From the NCBI GenBank assembly GCA_963742585.1, contig CAVUMI010000003.1, positions 62,001 to 126,000 of the forward strand: DNA of 64,000 nucleotides, read 5' to 3'. Made by a program: the position numbers and the translations under genes. Under the pieces are notes generated by a model. The model was not told the DNA's origin, made no database searches, and worked only from the letters and a program-made list of their open reading frames with translations. How positions within the stretch are numbered: the first letter of the stretch is position 1; each line of letters begins with the position of its first letter. The DNA comes from JACDEA01 sp963742585. GTDB taxonomy: Bacteria > Actinomycetota > Acidimicrobiia > Acidimicrobiales > JACDEA01. This document shows positions 39,193 to 47,710 of the stretch, piece after piece.

Positions 39193-39988
39193 GCTGACCA
39201 GCGCTTCTTCCGTCGATAGGTCTTGACGTCGCGGTACGAGCGGCGGCCGGCCTCGCCGACGCCCAGGTAGAACTCTTTGATGTCGGGATCCTCCAGCAGT
39301 TCGTGGCCGGGCCCGTCCTTGACGATGCGCCCGGTCTCCATCACGTAGCCGTGGTTGGCGATCGACAACGCCATCGTGGCGTTCTGCTCGACCAGCAGGA
39401 CGCTGGTGCCCGACGCGTTGATGTCGACGATGATCGAGCGGATGTGCTCGACAACGCGGGGGCGAGCCCGAGTGACGGTTCGTCGAGGACGAGCATGCGC
39501 GGCGACGCCATCAACGAGCGACCGATGGCCAGCATCTGCTGTTCGCCACCGGAGAGGTAGCCGGCGATCTGCCGGCTGCGTTCGGCGAGCACGGGGAACA
39601 GCGTCATGACCCGTTCGTGGGAGCTGCGCAGCTCGGCCTTGTCTCGCCGGCTGATGCCGCCGGCCCGCAGGTTGTCCTCGACGGACAGCTCCTTGAAGAT
39701 GCGCCGGCCCTCCATCACCTGGCTGATGCCGCGGCGCACGATGGCCGACGCGTCGAGCTTGTCGATGCGGGCGCCGTCGAACTCGATGCTGCCCTTGGTG
39801 ACCTCGCCGCGGTGGATGTCGAGCAAACCGGAGATCGCCCGCAGCAACGTGGTCTTGCCCGCGCCGTTGGCCCCGAGCAGGGCGACGATTGCTCCGGCCG
39901 GCACCTCGAGGCTCATGCCGCGGAGGCCGAGGATCACGTCGCTATAAACGACCTCGACGTTGCGGACGCGCAGCAACGGTTCGGCCAC
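39189..39988 (-). CDS. Liv-type ABC ATP-binding protein (LivF family), one frameshift
   Basis: About 266 residues: LLRVRNVEVVYSDVILGLRG, Walker A LLGANGAGKTTLLRAISGLL, LSGGEQQMLAIGRSLMASPR and Walker B MLVLDEPSLGLAP. The frame breaks in the G run 39458-39462: restoring one base gives RVVEHIRSI and joins to MALSIANHGYVMETGRIVKD. The remaining C-terminus (LEDPDIKEFYLGVGEAG) is standard for LivF. The homopolymer position and conserved flanks argue for a sequencing error. GTG start 39988 is the first gene of cluster 1. Confidence 0.88.
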
Positions 39989-40012
39989 GGCGACATCATT
40001 GCCTAAAGCAAT

Positions 40013-40056
40013 GTGTCGGTGTCAGGTCTCGCTTTTCGGTAACTGAGCACCGACAC
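40013..40056. repeat. palindromic element family B, copy 3, overlapping a stop codon
   Basis: Arms GTGTCGGTG (40013-40021) and CACCGACAC (40048-40056). Copy 3 shares its inner sequence (GGTCTCG, CGGTNACTGNGCACCGACAC) with copy 4 at 51865. It covers the last codons and stop of the upstream cluster-2 ATPase gene, whose end RRVGAQLPKSET is encoded by the element, and lies just before cluster 1. It is probably the terminator separating the two importer clusters. Confidence 0.65.
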
Positions 40057-40909
40057 GTCGCTTGTTGGCGGGCTTCTTGGCGCTTGGCTTTTTGACGGCG
40101 CGTTCTAGGTGGGCGCCGAGGAGGCGCCCGACGCCGAGCAGCTTGGCGACGCGGGCGGTGTCGAGGCTCGAGACATCGCCCTCGTAGACGACGAGACCGC
40201 GCTGCATGATCGCGGCGCGGTCGACGAGGCGGAAGCCGAAGCTCACGTTCTGCTCGACCAGCACCATCGTCATGCCCTCGGCCCGCAAGCCCTGCAACAT
40301 CTCGAGGACGCTCTCGATCACCGCCGGTGCCAAGCCGGCGGACGGTTCGTCGATCAGCAGCACCTGCGGGTCGCCGGCCAGGGCCCGCCCGATGGCCAGC
40401 ATCGCCTGCTCGCCGCCGGACAGCGAGCCGGCCTGTTGGCCTCGCCGGCTGCGAAGGATCGGGAACCGCGAGTACACACCGTCGAGAACTTCGTTGAATC
40501 GGTCCTTGTCGTGGCGGCGCTGCTCGAGCGAGCGCCAGCGAGCCGAGCGGCCATGGGGCCCGGGGGCGGAGCCCCCGTGTAACAGCACGTACCCACCGAG
40601 CCGCAGGTTCTGCTCGACGGTGAGCTTCGGGAACAGCTGGCGGCCCTGCGGCGTGTACGCCATGCCGAGCCGGGCCCGGTCCTCCGGCGACAGCGCGGTG
40701 ACGTCGCGGTCGCGCAGGGTGACGACGCCGGCCCGGGCCGGCACCAGTCCGGCGATCACCTTCATCGTCACGCTCTTGCCCGCGCCGTTGAGCCCGAACA
40801 TGCCGACCGACGTGCCTTCGGCCACCGCCAGGTCGACACCGTGCAACACGACGTTGGCGCCAAAGCCGGCCACGACGCCGTCGAGCGAAAGCAACATCGG
40901 CGCGCTCAC
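40022..40909 (-). CDS. Liv-type ABC ATP-binding protein (LivF family), cluster 2, with in-frame insertion
   Basis: 295 residues. Walker A MFGLNGAGKSVTMKVIAGLV, Q-loop YTPQGRQLFPKLTVEQNLRL, signature SLSGGEQAMLAIGRALA and Walker B VLLIDEPSAGLAP are intact. Between the Q-loop and the signature an extra Arg/Gly/His-rich segment (LLHGGSAPGPHGRSARWRSL) is encoded by a GC-rich palindromic stretch at 40525-40577. The C-terminus is extended by about 25 basic residues (VKKPSAKKPANKRR) and ends within a family B hairpin. GTG start 40909 overlaps the preceding stop (GTGA). It is the last gene of cluster 2. Confidence 0.88.
   Translation of the reverse strand: MSAPMLLSLDGVVAGFGANVVLHGVDLAVAEGTSVGMFGLNGAGKSVTMKVIAGLVPARAGVVTLRDRDVTALSPEDRARLGMAYTPQGRQLFPKLTVEQNLRLGGYVLLHGGSAPGPHGRSARWRSLEQRRHDKDRFNEVLDGVYSRFPILRSRRGQQAGSLSGGEQAMLAIGRALAGDPQVLLIDEPSAGLAPAVIESVLEMLQGLRAEGMTMVLVEQNVSFGFRLVDRAAIMQRGLVVYEGDVSSLDTARVAKLLGVGRLLGAHLERAVKKPSAKKPANKRRVGAQLPKSET
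40525..40577. repeat. GC-rich palindromic stretch inside an ATPase gene
   Basis: CGAGCGAGCGCCAGCGAGCC, then a hairpin CGGGGGC-GGA-GCCCCCG (40561-40577). This kind of sequence is typical of intergenic repetitive DNA in high-GC actinobacteria, yet here it is translated in frame within the LivF-type ATPase, in the variable helical subdomain. Confidence 0.5.
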
Positions 40910-42735
40910 AGCACGACCTCGCCGAGGTACGCGCTGAGCACCTCGGGATTGCGGGCCAGCTGGCGCGGCTTGCCCTCAGCGAGCAGCGCGCCGGCGTTGA
41001 GCACGTAGACGTAGTCGCACACGTCGAGCACCAGCGGCACGTTGTGTTCGATGAGCAGGATCGTCTGACCGTGGTCGTCGCGGAGCTCGCGCAGGCGGTC
41101 GGCCAGGTTCTCGGCCGCGGCGGGCGAGAGTCCCGCGGTCGGTTCGTCGAGCATGAGCAGCTTGGGACCGGTGGCCAGCACCGCGCCCAGCTCCACCAGC
41201 CGCCGCTGCCCGCCCGAGAGGTTGCGCACCGGCTCGTCGGCGTACTCCTCGAAGCCCAGCCCGGCGATGACCTCGTCGGCCAGCGCGCCCAGGGTCCGTT
41301 CAACCCGGTCGACCCCGCCGGCATAGAGCAGTGCGCTCGGCGCGCCGTAGTTCGCGGTGACGTGCTGGGCCAGCAGGATGTTCTCGCGCACGGACATGTC
41401 GACGGCCAGGCCCACCTGTTGGAACGTCCGCCCCAGTCCGGCCTGCGTGCGGGCGTGTGGCGCCAGGTCGTGCAGGGCCACGCCGTCGAGGATCATCACG
41501 CCGCGCCGCTCGGGCACGAAGCCCGAGATGGCGTTGAACAGCGTCGACTTGCCGGCGCCGTTGGGCCCGATGATCCCGACGATCGTCTGCGGGGCCACCG
41601 TCAGCGCCACGTCGTCCACCGCCATCAACCCGCCGAAGTTCACCGTCGCGCCCTCGACGATCAGCAGCTCAGCCCGTTCTGTCACATTGCGCGCCTCCGG
41701 CGCGACGGACGCCGCGTCGCGCACGACGAAGTTCGGTATCACTGGTTCGTCGTCATCCTCGTCCGCCGGCGCGTTCCGGTGATGGCGGAGCTCGCCGACA
41801 AGACCGGCGAGCCCGCCGGGCAGGTGCACCACGTTGTAGACGGTGATCAGCGCGGCGACGACCAGGTCGTAGCCCTGCATGAACTCCGGCAGCTTGGGCG
41901 CCAGCGCCAGCAGCACGGCCACCACCGCGATGCCCCAGCGCTTGCCGACCCCGCCGATCATCACGATCAGCACGATGCGCAGCGACATCTCGAGCGGGAA
42001 GACGTCGCTGTTGACCAGACCGACGGCGTGGCCGTACAGCGCGCCGGCCAAGCCGGCGATGGCACCCGACAGCACGAAGGCGAACAGTTTGTAGCGGGTG
42101 ACGTCGACCCCGAAGGACTGCGCGGCAACCTCGTCCTCACGGATCATGCGGAAGGCGCGGCCGAGCTTGGTGCGCATCACGTTGCGGTCGACCAGCCACA
42201 CGCCGAGCAAGGCGAGCAACACGAGCGAGAGATAGATCGCCGGGTTGCGCAGCATTGAGTCGCCCCAGAGCCGGCGGGGTAGCGCGGCGCCGGCCGACCC
42301 GCGCGTGAATACGTTCCACCGCAGCACCGACGACTGCATGGTGATGCCGAAGACGATCGTGACCAGCGCGAGATACAACCCGCGCAGCCGCAGCGCGGGC
42401 AGACCGATGGCCAGCGCGACCACGCCGCCCATCAGCGCGGCGGCGATCCAGTCGACGAACATCGGCAAGCCCCACCGGTCGACCACCACGCTGCCGGCGA
42501 ACGCGCCCACGCCGAGCAGCGCGGCGTGACCCAGCGACAGCTGCCCGGCGTAGCCGAGCAACAGATTGAGCGAGAGCGCAGCGATGGCCAGGGCGAACCC
42601 GATCGACAGCGTGAGCGCGGTCGATGCCGGGAGCAAGCGGGGCATCGCCTCGGACGTCGCCCAGGGAAGGACCGCGCAGCCGAGCGCGATCAGCAGCACG
42701 TTCTGCCGGTACGGCGTGAGCAGGCGCGTGATCAT
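40906..42735 (-). CDS. fused Liv-type permease/ATP-binding protein (LivM-LivG)
   Basis: 609 residues. Residues 1 to about 310 are a LivM permease (LNLLLGYAGQLSLGHAALLG, RAFRMIREDEVAAQSFGVDV). A short acidic linker (HHRNAPADEDDDEPVIPNFV) leads to a complete LivG ATPase from about residue 360: Walker A IIGPNGAGKSTLFNAISGFV, signature NLSGGQRRLVELGAVLA, Walker B LLMLDEPTAGLSP, H-loop LLIEHNVPLVLDVCDYV, end NPEVLSAYLGEVVL. There is no frame break across the junction, so this is a genuine fusion. Such fusions are known in some Liv-type systems. It overlaps its neighbours by 1-4 bp. Confidence 0.93.
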   Translation of the reverse strand: MITRLLTPYRQNVLLIALGCAVLPWATSEAMPRLLPASTALTLSIGFALAIAALSLNLLLGYAGQLSLGHAALLGVGAFAGSVVVDRWGLPMFVDWIAAALMGGVVALAIGLPALRLRGLYLALVTIVFGITMQSSVLRWNVFTRGSAGAALPRRLWGDSMLRNPAIYLSLVLLALLGVWLVDRNVMRTKLGRAFRMIREDEVAAQSFGVDVTRYKLFAFVLSGAIAGLAGALYGHAVGLVNSDVFPLEMSLRIVLIVMIGGVGKRWGIAVVAVLLALAPKLPEFMQGYDLVVAALITVYNVVHLPGGLAGLVGELRHHRNAPADEDDDEPVIPNFVVRDAASVAPEARNVTERAELLIVEGATVNFGGLMAVDDVALTVAPQTIVGIIGPNGAGKSTLFNAISGFVPERRGVMILDGVALHDLAPHARTQAGLGRTFQQVGLAVDMSVRENILLAQHVTANYGAPSALLYAGGVDRVERTLGALADEVIAGLGFEEYADEPVRNLSGGQRRLVELGAVLATGPKLLMLDEPTAGLSPAAAENLADRLRELRDDHGQTILLIEHNVPLVLDVCDYVYVLNAGALLAEGKPRQLARNPEVLSAYLGEVVL

Positions 42736-43610
42736 CAGGCGGCCCGTCCGGCGAACAAGCCTTGCGGCCGGAACACCAGCGTGGCCACGACGGCGCCGAA
42801 GATGACCAGCTCGGGTAGACCCGTGAGCGACGAGGAAACCGTGGCGTGGCGGATCTCGGCCTCGGCCACGCCGACCACCAGGCCGCCGGCGAAGGCGCCG
42901 GGCATGCTCGACAGTCCGCCGATCAGCGCGGCGCCCAGCGCCTTGATGAAGATGGCGCCGAACGCGCTGGCGGAAATCACGCCGACCGACGGCTGGATCA
43001 ACAGCGCGGCCACCGCGCTCAACACCGCGGCCAGACCCCACGTGAAGATCGACACCCGGGCCAGGCGGATCCCGAGGAACCGCACCGCCTCCTGGTCCTG
43101 CGCGGCGGCCTGCACCGACAACCCGAAGTCGGTGAAACGCAGGAACGCGGCCAGCGCCAGCCCGATCACCAGCACCAGCACCAGCGACATGCATCTGTGT
43201 GGGCGTAACGATCACCTCGAACATCCGCACGCCCACGCCTTTGATCGGCGGATCAAGCAGCCGCGGGGTGCCGCCGAAAATCTTCAGTTCGAGCGCGATG
43301 AGGAACGACAGCATGGCGATGGTCGCCACCGCGACCGAGATACGCGGTGCGGCGCGCAGGGGCCACACCGCCAGCCGTTCGAACAGCAGCCCGAGCGCCG
43401 AGCGCGGTGAGGACGGCGGCGGCGGCGCCCGACGACATAGGGCTGGTCCCGCTCGACGATCACGTAGTACGCGATGAACAGCGCGAACGTCCCGAGTTCG
43501 GCCTGGGCAAAGTTGAGGACGCCGGACCCGCGGTACACCAGTACGAGGCCCAACGCGTAGAGGCCGTAGATGCCGCCGGTGACGAGCCCGACGACGAGCG
43601 CCTGCTCCAC
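42735..43610 (-). CDS. Liv-type permease (LivH family), cluster 2, three frameshifts
   Basis: About 291 residues when breaks near 43435, 43385 and 43195 are bridged. The N-terminus MEQALVVGLVTGGIYGLYAL (GTG start), then GSGVLNFAQAELGTFALFIA, the middle PRISVAVATIAMLSFLIALE and the C-terminal half (FLRFTDFGLSVQAAAQDQEA, LGAALIGGLSSMPGAFAGGL) together make a standard LivH permease. GTG 43610 follows the binding-protein stop directly (TAAGTG). The C-terminal TGA overlaps the ATG of the fusion gene. The number of breaks in 250 bp suggests locally poor sequence, not decay. Confidence 0.8.
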
Positions 43611-45237
43611 TTACGACGCCGGCGCCCGCGCGCAGCGCTGGGTGTTGCGCAGCGCAGCCCGACCGCGCGGTCCGGCGTAAGCCTCCATGATGTCGGCCGA
43701 GAACCCGCCGTGGTGGCCGTTGCCGGTGAAGTCGAACTCACACAGCGCGCCGATCTTGGCCTTGTAACCGCTCTCCATCACGCCGGCGAAGCGGTTGCGG
43801 GTGCAGGCCGGACCGCACGCCTCGAACAGTCCGGCGATGCCCTTGAAGCCGAGCCAGCCGCCCCACGCGATGTCACCGGCGATGCCGCACAGGTCGGTGT
43901 TGGGCGAGTACTTGGCGTAGGCCTCCTCGAACTCGCGGATGTCGGCCGCGTAGCGACGCGTACGGACCGTCGAAGGTGTGGCACTCGTAGGCGGGGGCCA
44001 GGTTGGCGCCGCGCAGCGGCGGACGGAGCGCGTCGTTGCCGAGCGTCTGTGTCTGGATGTTGAAGGTGAACAGCAGCCACTGAGGGCTGTACTGCTGGGT
44101 CTTGCCCTGCTTCACGACGTTGAGCTGGCTGACCGCGTCGTCGAGGATGAACACCACCTCGGCTCCCGCCTGCTGCAGCGTGATGATCTCCTGCGTGTAG
44201 CTGCCCTGGTTCTTCTGGACGGGGAGATCGGCCACGATCTTGCTGCCGTGCTTCGTGACGTAGTTCTTGTAGGCGTCGCGGCCTGGTTGGACGTTGTTGG
44301 TGTTGCGCCACAAAAGGCCGACCTTCTTGCCCGCGAACTGCTTCACCGTCAGGTCGGCGATCACCAGCGCGGTGTCCTCCTGGGAGATTGTGGCGCTGTA
44401 GCTGTAGCGCAGCTTTTCCGAGCCCTTCTTCAGCGTGAAGCCGTGGAGATACAACTCCTTGTTCTGCTCGGCCCAGATGCGCACGGGCGGGATGACGTCC
44501 GAACCGATAGCGCCGAAGATCATGAACGGGTTGCGCTCGGCGCAGGCCTGCGCGGCGGGCACGCCGCCCTCGGCGGTGTACTGGTCGTCCTCGAGGGTGA
44601 TGTCGAACTTGCGACCAAACAATCCGCCTTTGTCGTTGAGCCAGCGCCAGAAGACGAGCAGGTCCTCGGGCTTGGTGTTGAGCACGGCCCCGAGTGACAG
44701 CGGCGCGTGACCGCACACCTTGATCGTGTCGTTGGTGATGCCGCGCGTGTTGTTGGCGCCCGAGAAGAGGTTGGCGTCGCGAATGGCCAGACTCGGTGCG
44801 CCGACCGAGATGCCGCGCGTGGTCGCGGTGCGAGCGGCCGTGCCGCGGTTGACGATCGAGCCGGCCGCGCCCGGCGGCAGCGTGGTGTCGGACGTCGCCC
44901 CGCTCTCGTCACCGACCACCGGGTTGTCGTCGGCCGGAATGTCGGACGCGGCCACCGTGGCACGGTCGCTCGAGGTGATGACCGGCAAGCCGGCCGAGTA
45001 CAGCGCGAACACGATGGCGCCGATGAGCAGCACGACGCCGACGCCAAGGGGTGGGGCGTTCTGGCGGACGGCGGCCAGCACCGGTGAGCGGACGTCGTCG
45101 GGAAGGGCTTTGAGCGCGGCGCGCACGACGGCGGCGATGAGCAGCGCGGCCAGCACGAGGCCGATGCCGACCACCCACACCCACGCTCGCGAGCGGGTCT
45201 CGACGGTCTGGGCAAACAGCAGCAGCGCGGCGGTCAT
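43611..45237 (-). CDS. membrane-tethered Liv-type substrate-binding protein, one frameshift
   Basis: About 541 residues. Unlike ordinary binding lipoproteins it begins with two transmembrane helices (RAWVWVVGIGLVLAALLIAA and GVGVVLLIGAIVFALYSAGL) separated by ALKALPDDVRSPVLAAVRQN. Then comes a Thr/Ser-rich linker and a type I periplasmic-binding domain (TIKVCGHAPLSLGAVLNTKP, YTQEIITLQQAGAEVVFILD, PQWLLFTFNIQTQTLGNDAL). A frame change near 43957 must be bridged to reach YAADIREFEEAYAKYSPNTD and the end RCARAPAS. The two-helix module is shared with the protein encoded just upstream. It should sit on the outer face of the membrane, permanently close to the permease. Confidence 0.85.
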
Positions 45238-46128
45238 GCAGCTCCTTGAGGGGCGGGGGCGAAGGCAGAGCACGCGGTCGACACGTAGTTGGCTACGGCG
45301 ACGACGTCCTCGAACTCGATACGCAGCACCGGAGCGACGGTGCCCACGGTGTAGATCTGGCGAAGGACCTGCCCGCAGGCGTCGAACACCGTCGAGCGCA
45401 GCGGCGCGGCGATCGGTTCTGGGATGACGAAGGCCGGGAGCCCCGGGAGGTCGGGCAGCGGGATGGGTTCGGTGAAGCCGGCGTCGGTGAGGAGTTGATT
45501 GATCGGCCCGAGGAGGGACAGCGCGGTGTTGACCGGGTCCTTGCAGCCGGCTAGCGCTTCGACGACCGCGCCGCCGTCGGCGCCGAGCGGCTGTCCGGTG
45601 AGGCCTTCGACCGCGACCTGCGCGTCGCGCACCGCGTCGGCCTGCGCGGCGACCGAACACGGCGCCGGCGGGTTGCCGCCACCCGCCGCGGGCGGCGGCT
45701 CACTCGCGGGAGTCGTCGCCGGTGGCAACGTTGACGGCGCCGCGCCCAAGTCCTCCTGTTCACCGGGCGATTCTCCCGCTCCATTCGCGGAGAATCGCCC
45801 GGTGAACAGATCGATGGGGGCACCGCTGGCGCCGAGTTGGTCGGCGGCGGCCATGGTGCGCGAAGCCGCGATGTCCCTGGGGAACGCGCCGGCCGAGGGA
45901 TAGGCGACGGAGTACAGCGCGTAGATGATCGTCCAGAGTGCGATCACGGCGCCGCTGATCGCCAGCCGGGGCCGGCTGCGCACCTGACGACCACGCCGCG
46001 GCGCGCATGTCGTCCGGGAAGGCGCGGGCGATCTGCCGGCTGGCGTGCGCGACGAGGATGCCGCCGAGCACGAGGCCGGCGACCACCGCCCAGATCCAGG
46101 GCCGGGGCCCGGCGTCGGCGAGCGTCAT
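45234..46128 (-). CDS. two-helix membrane protein with Pro-rich linker and Cys-containing extracellular domain, one frameshift
   Basis: About 297 residues, family not recognised. The N-terminus RPWIWAVVAGLVLGGILVAH, then SRQIARAFPDDMRAAAW, and a second helix (AVIALWTIIYALYSVAYPSA) mirror the membrane module of the adjacent binding protein, including PDDxR and YALYS. A linker of Pro/Ala/Gly follows, in which a family A palindrome encodes LFTGRFSANGAGESPGEQ. The roughly 150-residue external domain has four Cys (PCSV, AGCKD, DACGQ, TACSA). A frame break lies near 45985. ATGA overlaps on both sides put it in importer cluster 2. A co-receptor or scaffold role is inferred. Confidence 0.7.
45758..45807. 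repeat. palindromic element family A, copy 2, in frame inside a gene
   Basis: Perfect 18-bp arms GTTCACCGGGCGATTCTC (45758-45775) and GAGAATCGCCCGGTGAAC (45790-45807) with a 14-base loop. The element is translated in the linker of the cluster-2 membrane protein. The other copies (12663, 58038) are intergenic. Confidence 0.8.
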
Positions 46129-46926
46129 GCCGCGGGCAGCGCTCCCAGGAACTCGAGCATGGCGCCGGTGAGCTGGTCGGGCTGGTCGGTGAAGATCACG
46201 TGCCCGCCGCCGGCCAGGACGACCTTACGAGCGCCGGGGATGGCGCCGGCGATGATGTCGGTGTTGACCGGCGGCACCATCTGGTCGGCGTCGCCGGTGA
46301 TGACGAGGGTGGGCACGGCGATCTGGTGAAGCCGGTCCTTCGTGCCCGGGTAGCCGAGTCCGGCCATCAACTGGTTGGTGTAGCCCTCGTTGGTGGTGGG
46401 CAGCGCGAGGCGGCGCTGGATGTCTTCCTCGATGCGGTCGCGCGGCGTGGTGGCCGCGTACCCGACCTCGATCGAGGCGCGCGCCGCGTCCTCGGGCGAC
46501 ATCGTGGCCCGGTTGCGCAGCATGTCCATCACCTTCTCATCCGGCCACACCGCATCAGTACCGGCCGGGTGGGTGCAGCAGAGGATCAGGCTACGGACGC
46601 GATCGGGGTGCGAGAGCCCCACTTCCTGCGCGACCAATCCGCCGAGCGAGCAGCCGAAGACGTGCCGCGGTCTCGACGCCGGCCGCGTCGAGCACGGCCG
46701 CCGCGTCGCTGGCCATGAGGTAGATGCTGTACGGCCCCGGCGGGACGTCGGACCGGCCGATGCCCCGGGCGTCGTAGCGGATGACCCGGTACTGGGCCTC
46801 GAGGGCCGGTAGCACGCGGAACCACATGTCGCTGCTGAAACCGAGGCCCTGGATGAGCAGCAGGGGCTCGCCCTCGCCACTCTCGTCCCAGTAGAGCTTG
46901 GCCCCGTCGACGTCGGTGTACGCCAC
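46125..46926 (-). CDS. alpha/beta hydrolase, one frameshift
   Basis: About 266 residues. GTG start 46926 follows GGGAGGGGAC. Motifs are AYTDVDGAKLYWDESGEGEP, LLLIQGLGFSSDMWF, YDARGIGRSDVPPGPYS, the nucleophile elbow VFGCSLGGLVAQEVGLSHPD (catalytic Ser in GCSLGG), PTLVITGDADQMVPP (Asp) and AGGGHVIFTDQPD (His). A frame change near 46665 separates GVE from RHVFGCSLGG. It is the first gene of importer cluster 2, overlapping the membrane-protein ATG by 4 bp, so it probably hydrolyses an ester or lactone related to the imported compound (inference). Confidence 0.87.
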
Positions 46927-46990
46927 CGTCCCCTCCCTAACACTCGTTCGCCTGGTTTGGAGGTTGTCACGGGAGCAACGGTGAGTCAAT

Positions 46991-47710
46991 ATGCAGTCCA
47001 TGGCTAACGGTCGTTCGCCCGTTCGGAGCGCGGCACCTGCGGCGGTGCTACCCCCCGGCTTGGGCAAGCCCAGCGCCCGCAAGCTGCTCGAGGCGGCCGT
47101 CGTGGCCTTCGCCGAGCGGGGGTATCACGGCGTGTCGGTGCGCGACCTCACGTCGTCGGTCGGCATCCAGGCCGCCTCGTTCTACGCCCACTTCCCGTCG
47201 AAGGAGGCGCTGCTCGCCGAGCTGATGCTCGGCGGCCATCAGCTGCACCAGGCCCACGTGCGCGACGCCATCCTGGGCGCCGGCCCGGATCCGGTCGAGC
47301 AGCTGCGGCTGGCGATCCGGGCCAACGTCGAATTCCAGGCGACCTGGCCGGTGCTGACGATCGTGTGCAACAGCGAGCTGCACGCGCTGGCCGAGGATCA
47401 CAGCGACCGGGTGCTGGCGTTGCGCCACGACTCCGCGGTGTTGATCGTGGCCGTGATCGAGCGGGGGAACGTGACCGGTGCGTTCGAGTGCCGCGACATG
47501 TGGTTGGCGTTGTCGGCCATCGGCGCGATGGGAGTGCGCGTGGCGTGGTGGTTCCGCCCGCCGGGCGTGACCTCCGACGACGACAGCCCCCTCAGCACGT
47601 ACCCGCGTGAGGCGGCGACGTGGATGGCGGGCGACGGGAATACCGCAGAGACGGTCGCTGACGCGTACGCCGAGTTCGCCCTGAGGATCGTGGGCGGGCG
47701 CGGTGCGTAG
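46991..47710 (+). CDS. TetR/AcrR-family transcriptional regulator
   Basis: 239 residues (or 236 from ATG 47000). The N-terminal HTH is ARKLLEAAVVAFAERGYHGV, then SVRDLTSSVGIQAASFYAHF and PSKEALLAELM, the canonical TetR pattern. The C-terminal ligand domain is helical (QLRLAIRANVEFQATWPVLT). It is divergent from importer cluster 2 with only 64 bp between starts, and that gap contains CTAACACTCGTTCG, a plausible AACn4GTT-type operator. It is probably the local repressor of the hydrolase-importer operon, and of the overlapping esterase gene downstream. Confidence 0.88.
   Translation: MQSMANGRSPVRSAAPAAVLPPGLGKPSARKLLEAAVVAFAERGYHGVSVRDLTSSVGIQAASFYAHFPSKEALLAELMLGGHQLHQAHVRDAILGAGPDPVEQLRLAIRANVEFQATWPVLTIVCNSELHALAEDHSDRVLALRHDSAVLIVAVIERGNVTGAFECRDMWLALSAIGAMGVRVAWWFRPPGVTSDDDSPLSTYPREAATWMAGDGNTAETVADAYAEFALRIVGGRGA

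Noticed and set aside
41044..42258. 404-codon plus-strand frame opposite the LivM-LivG fusion
   Set aside because: His/Arg/Gln-rich shadow with no motifs.
45758..45807. Integron attC site
   Set aside because: There is no RYYYAAC/GTTRRRY core pair and no integrase or cassette array.
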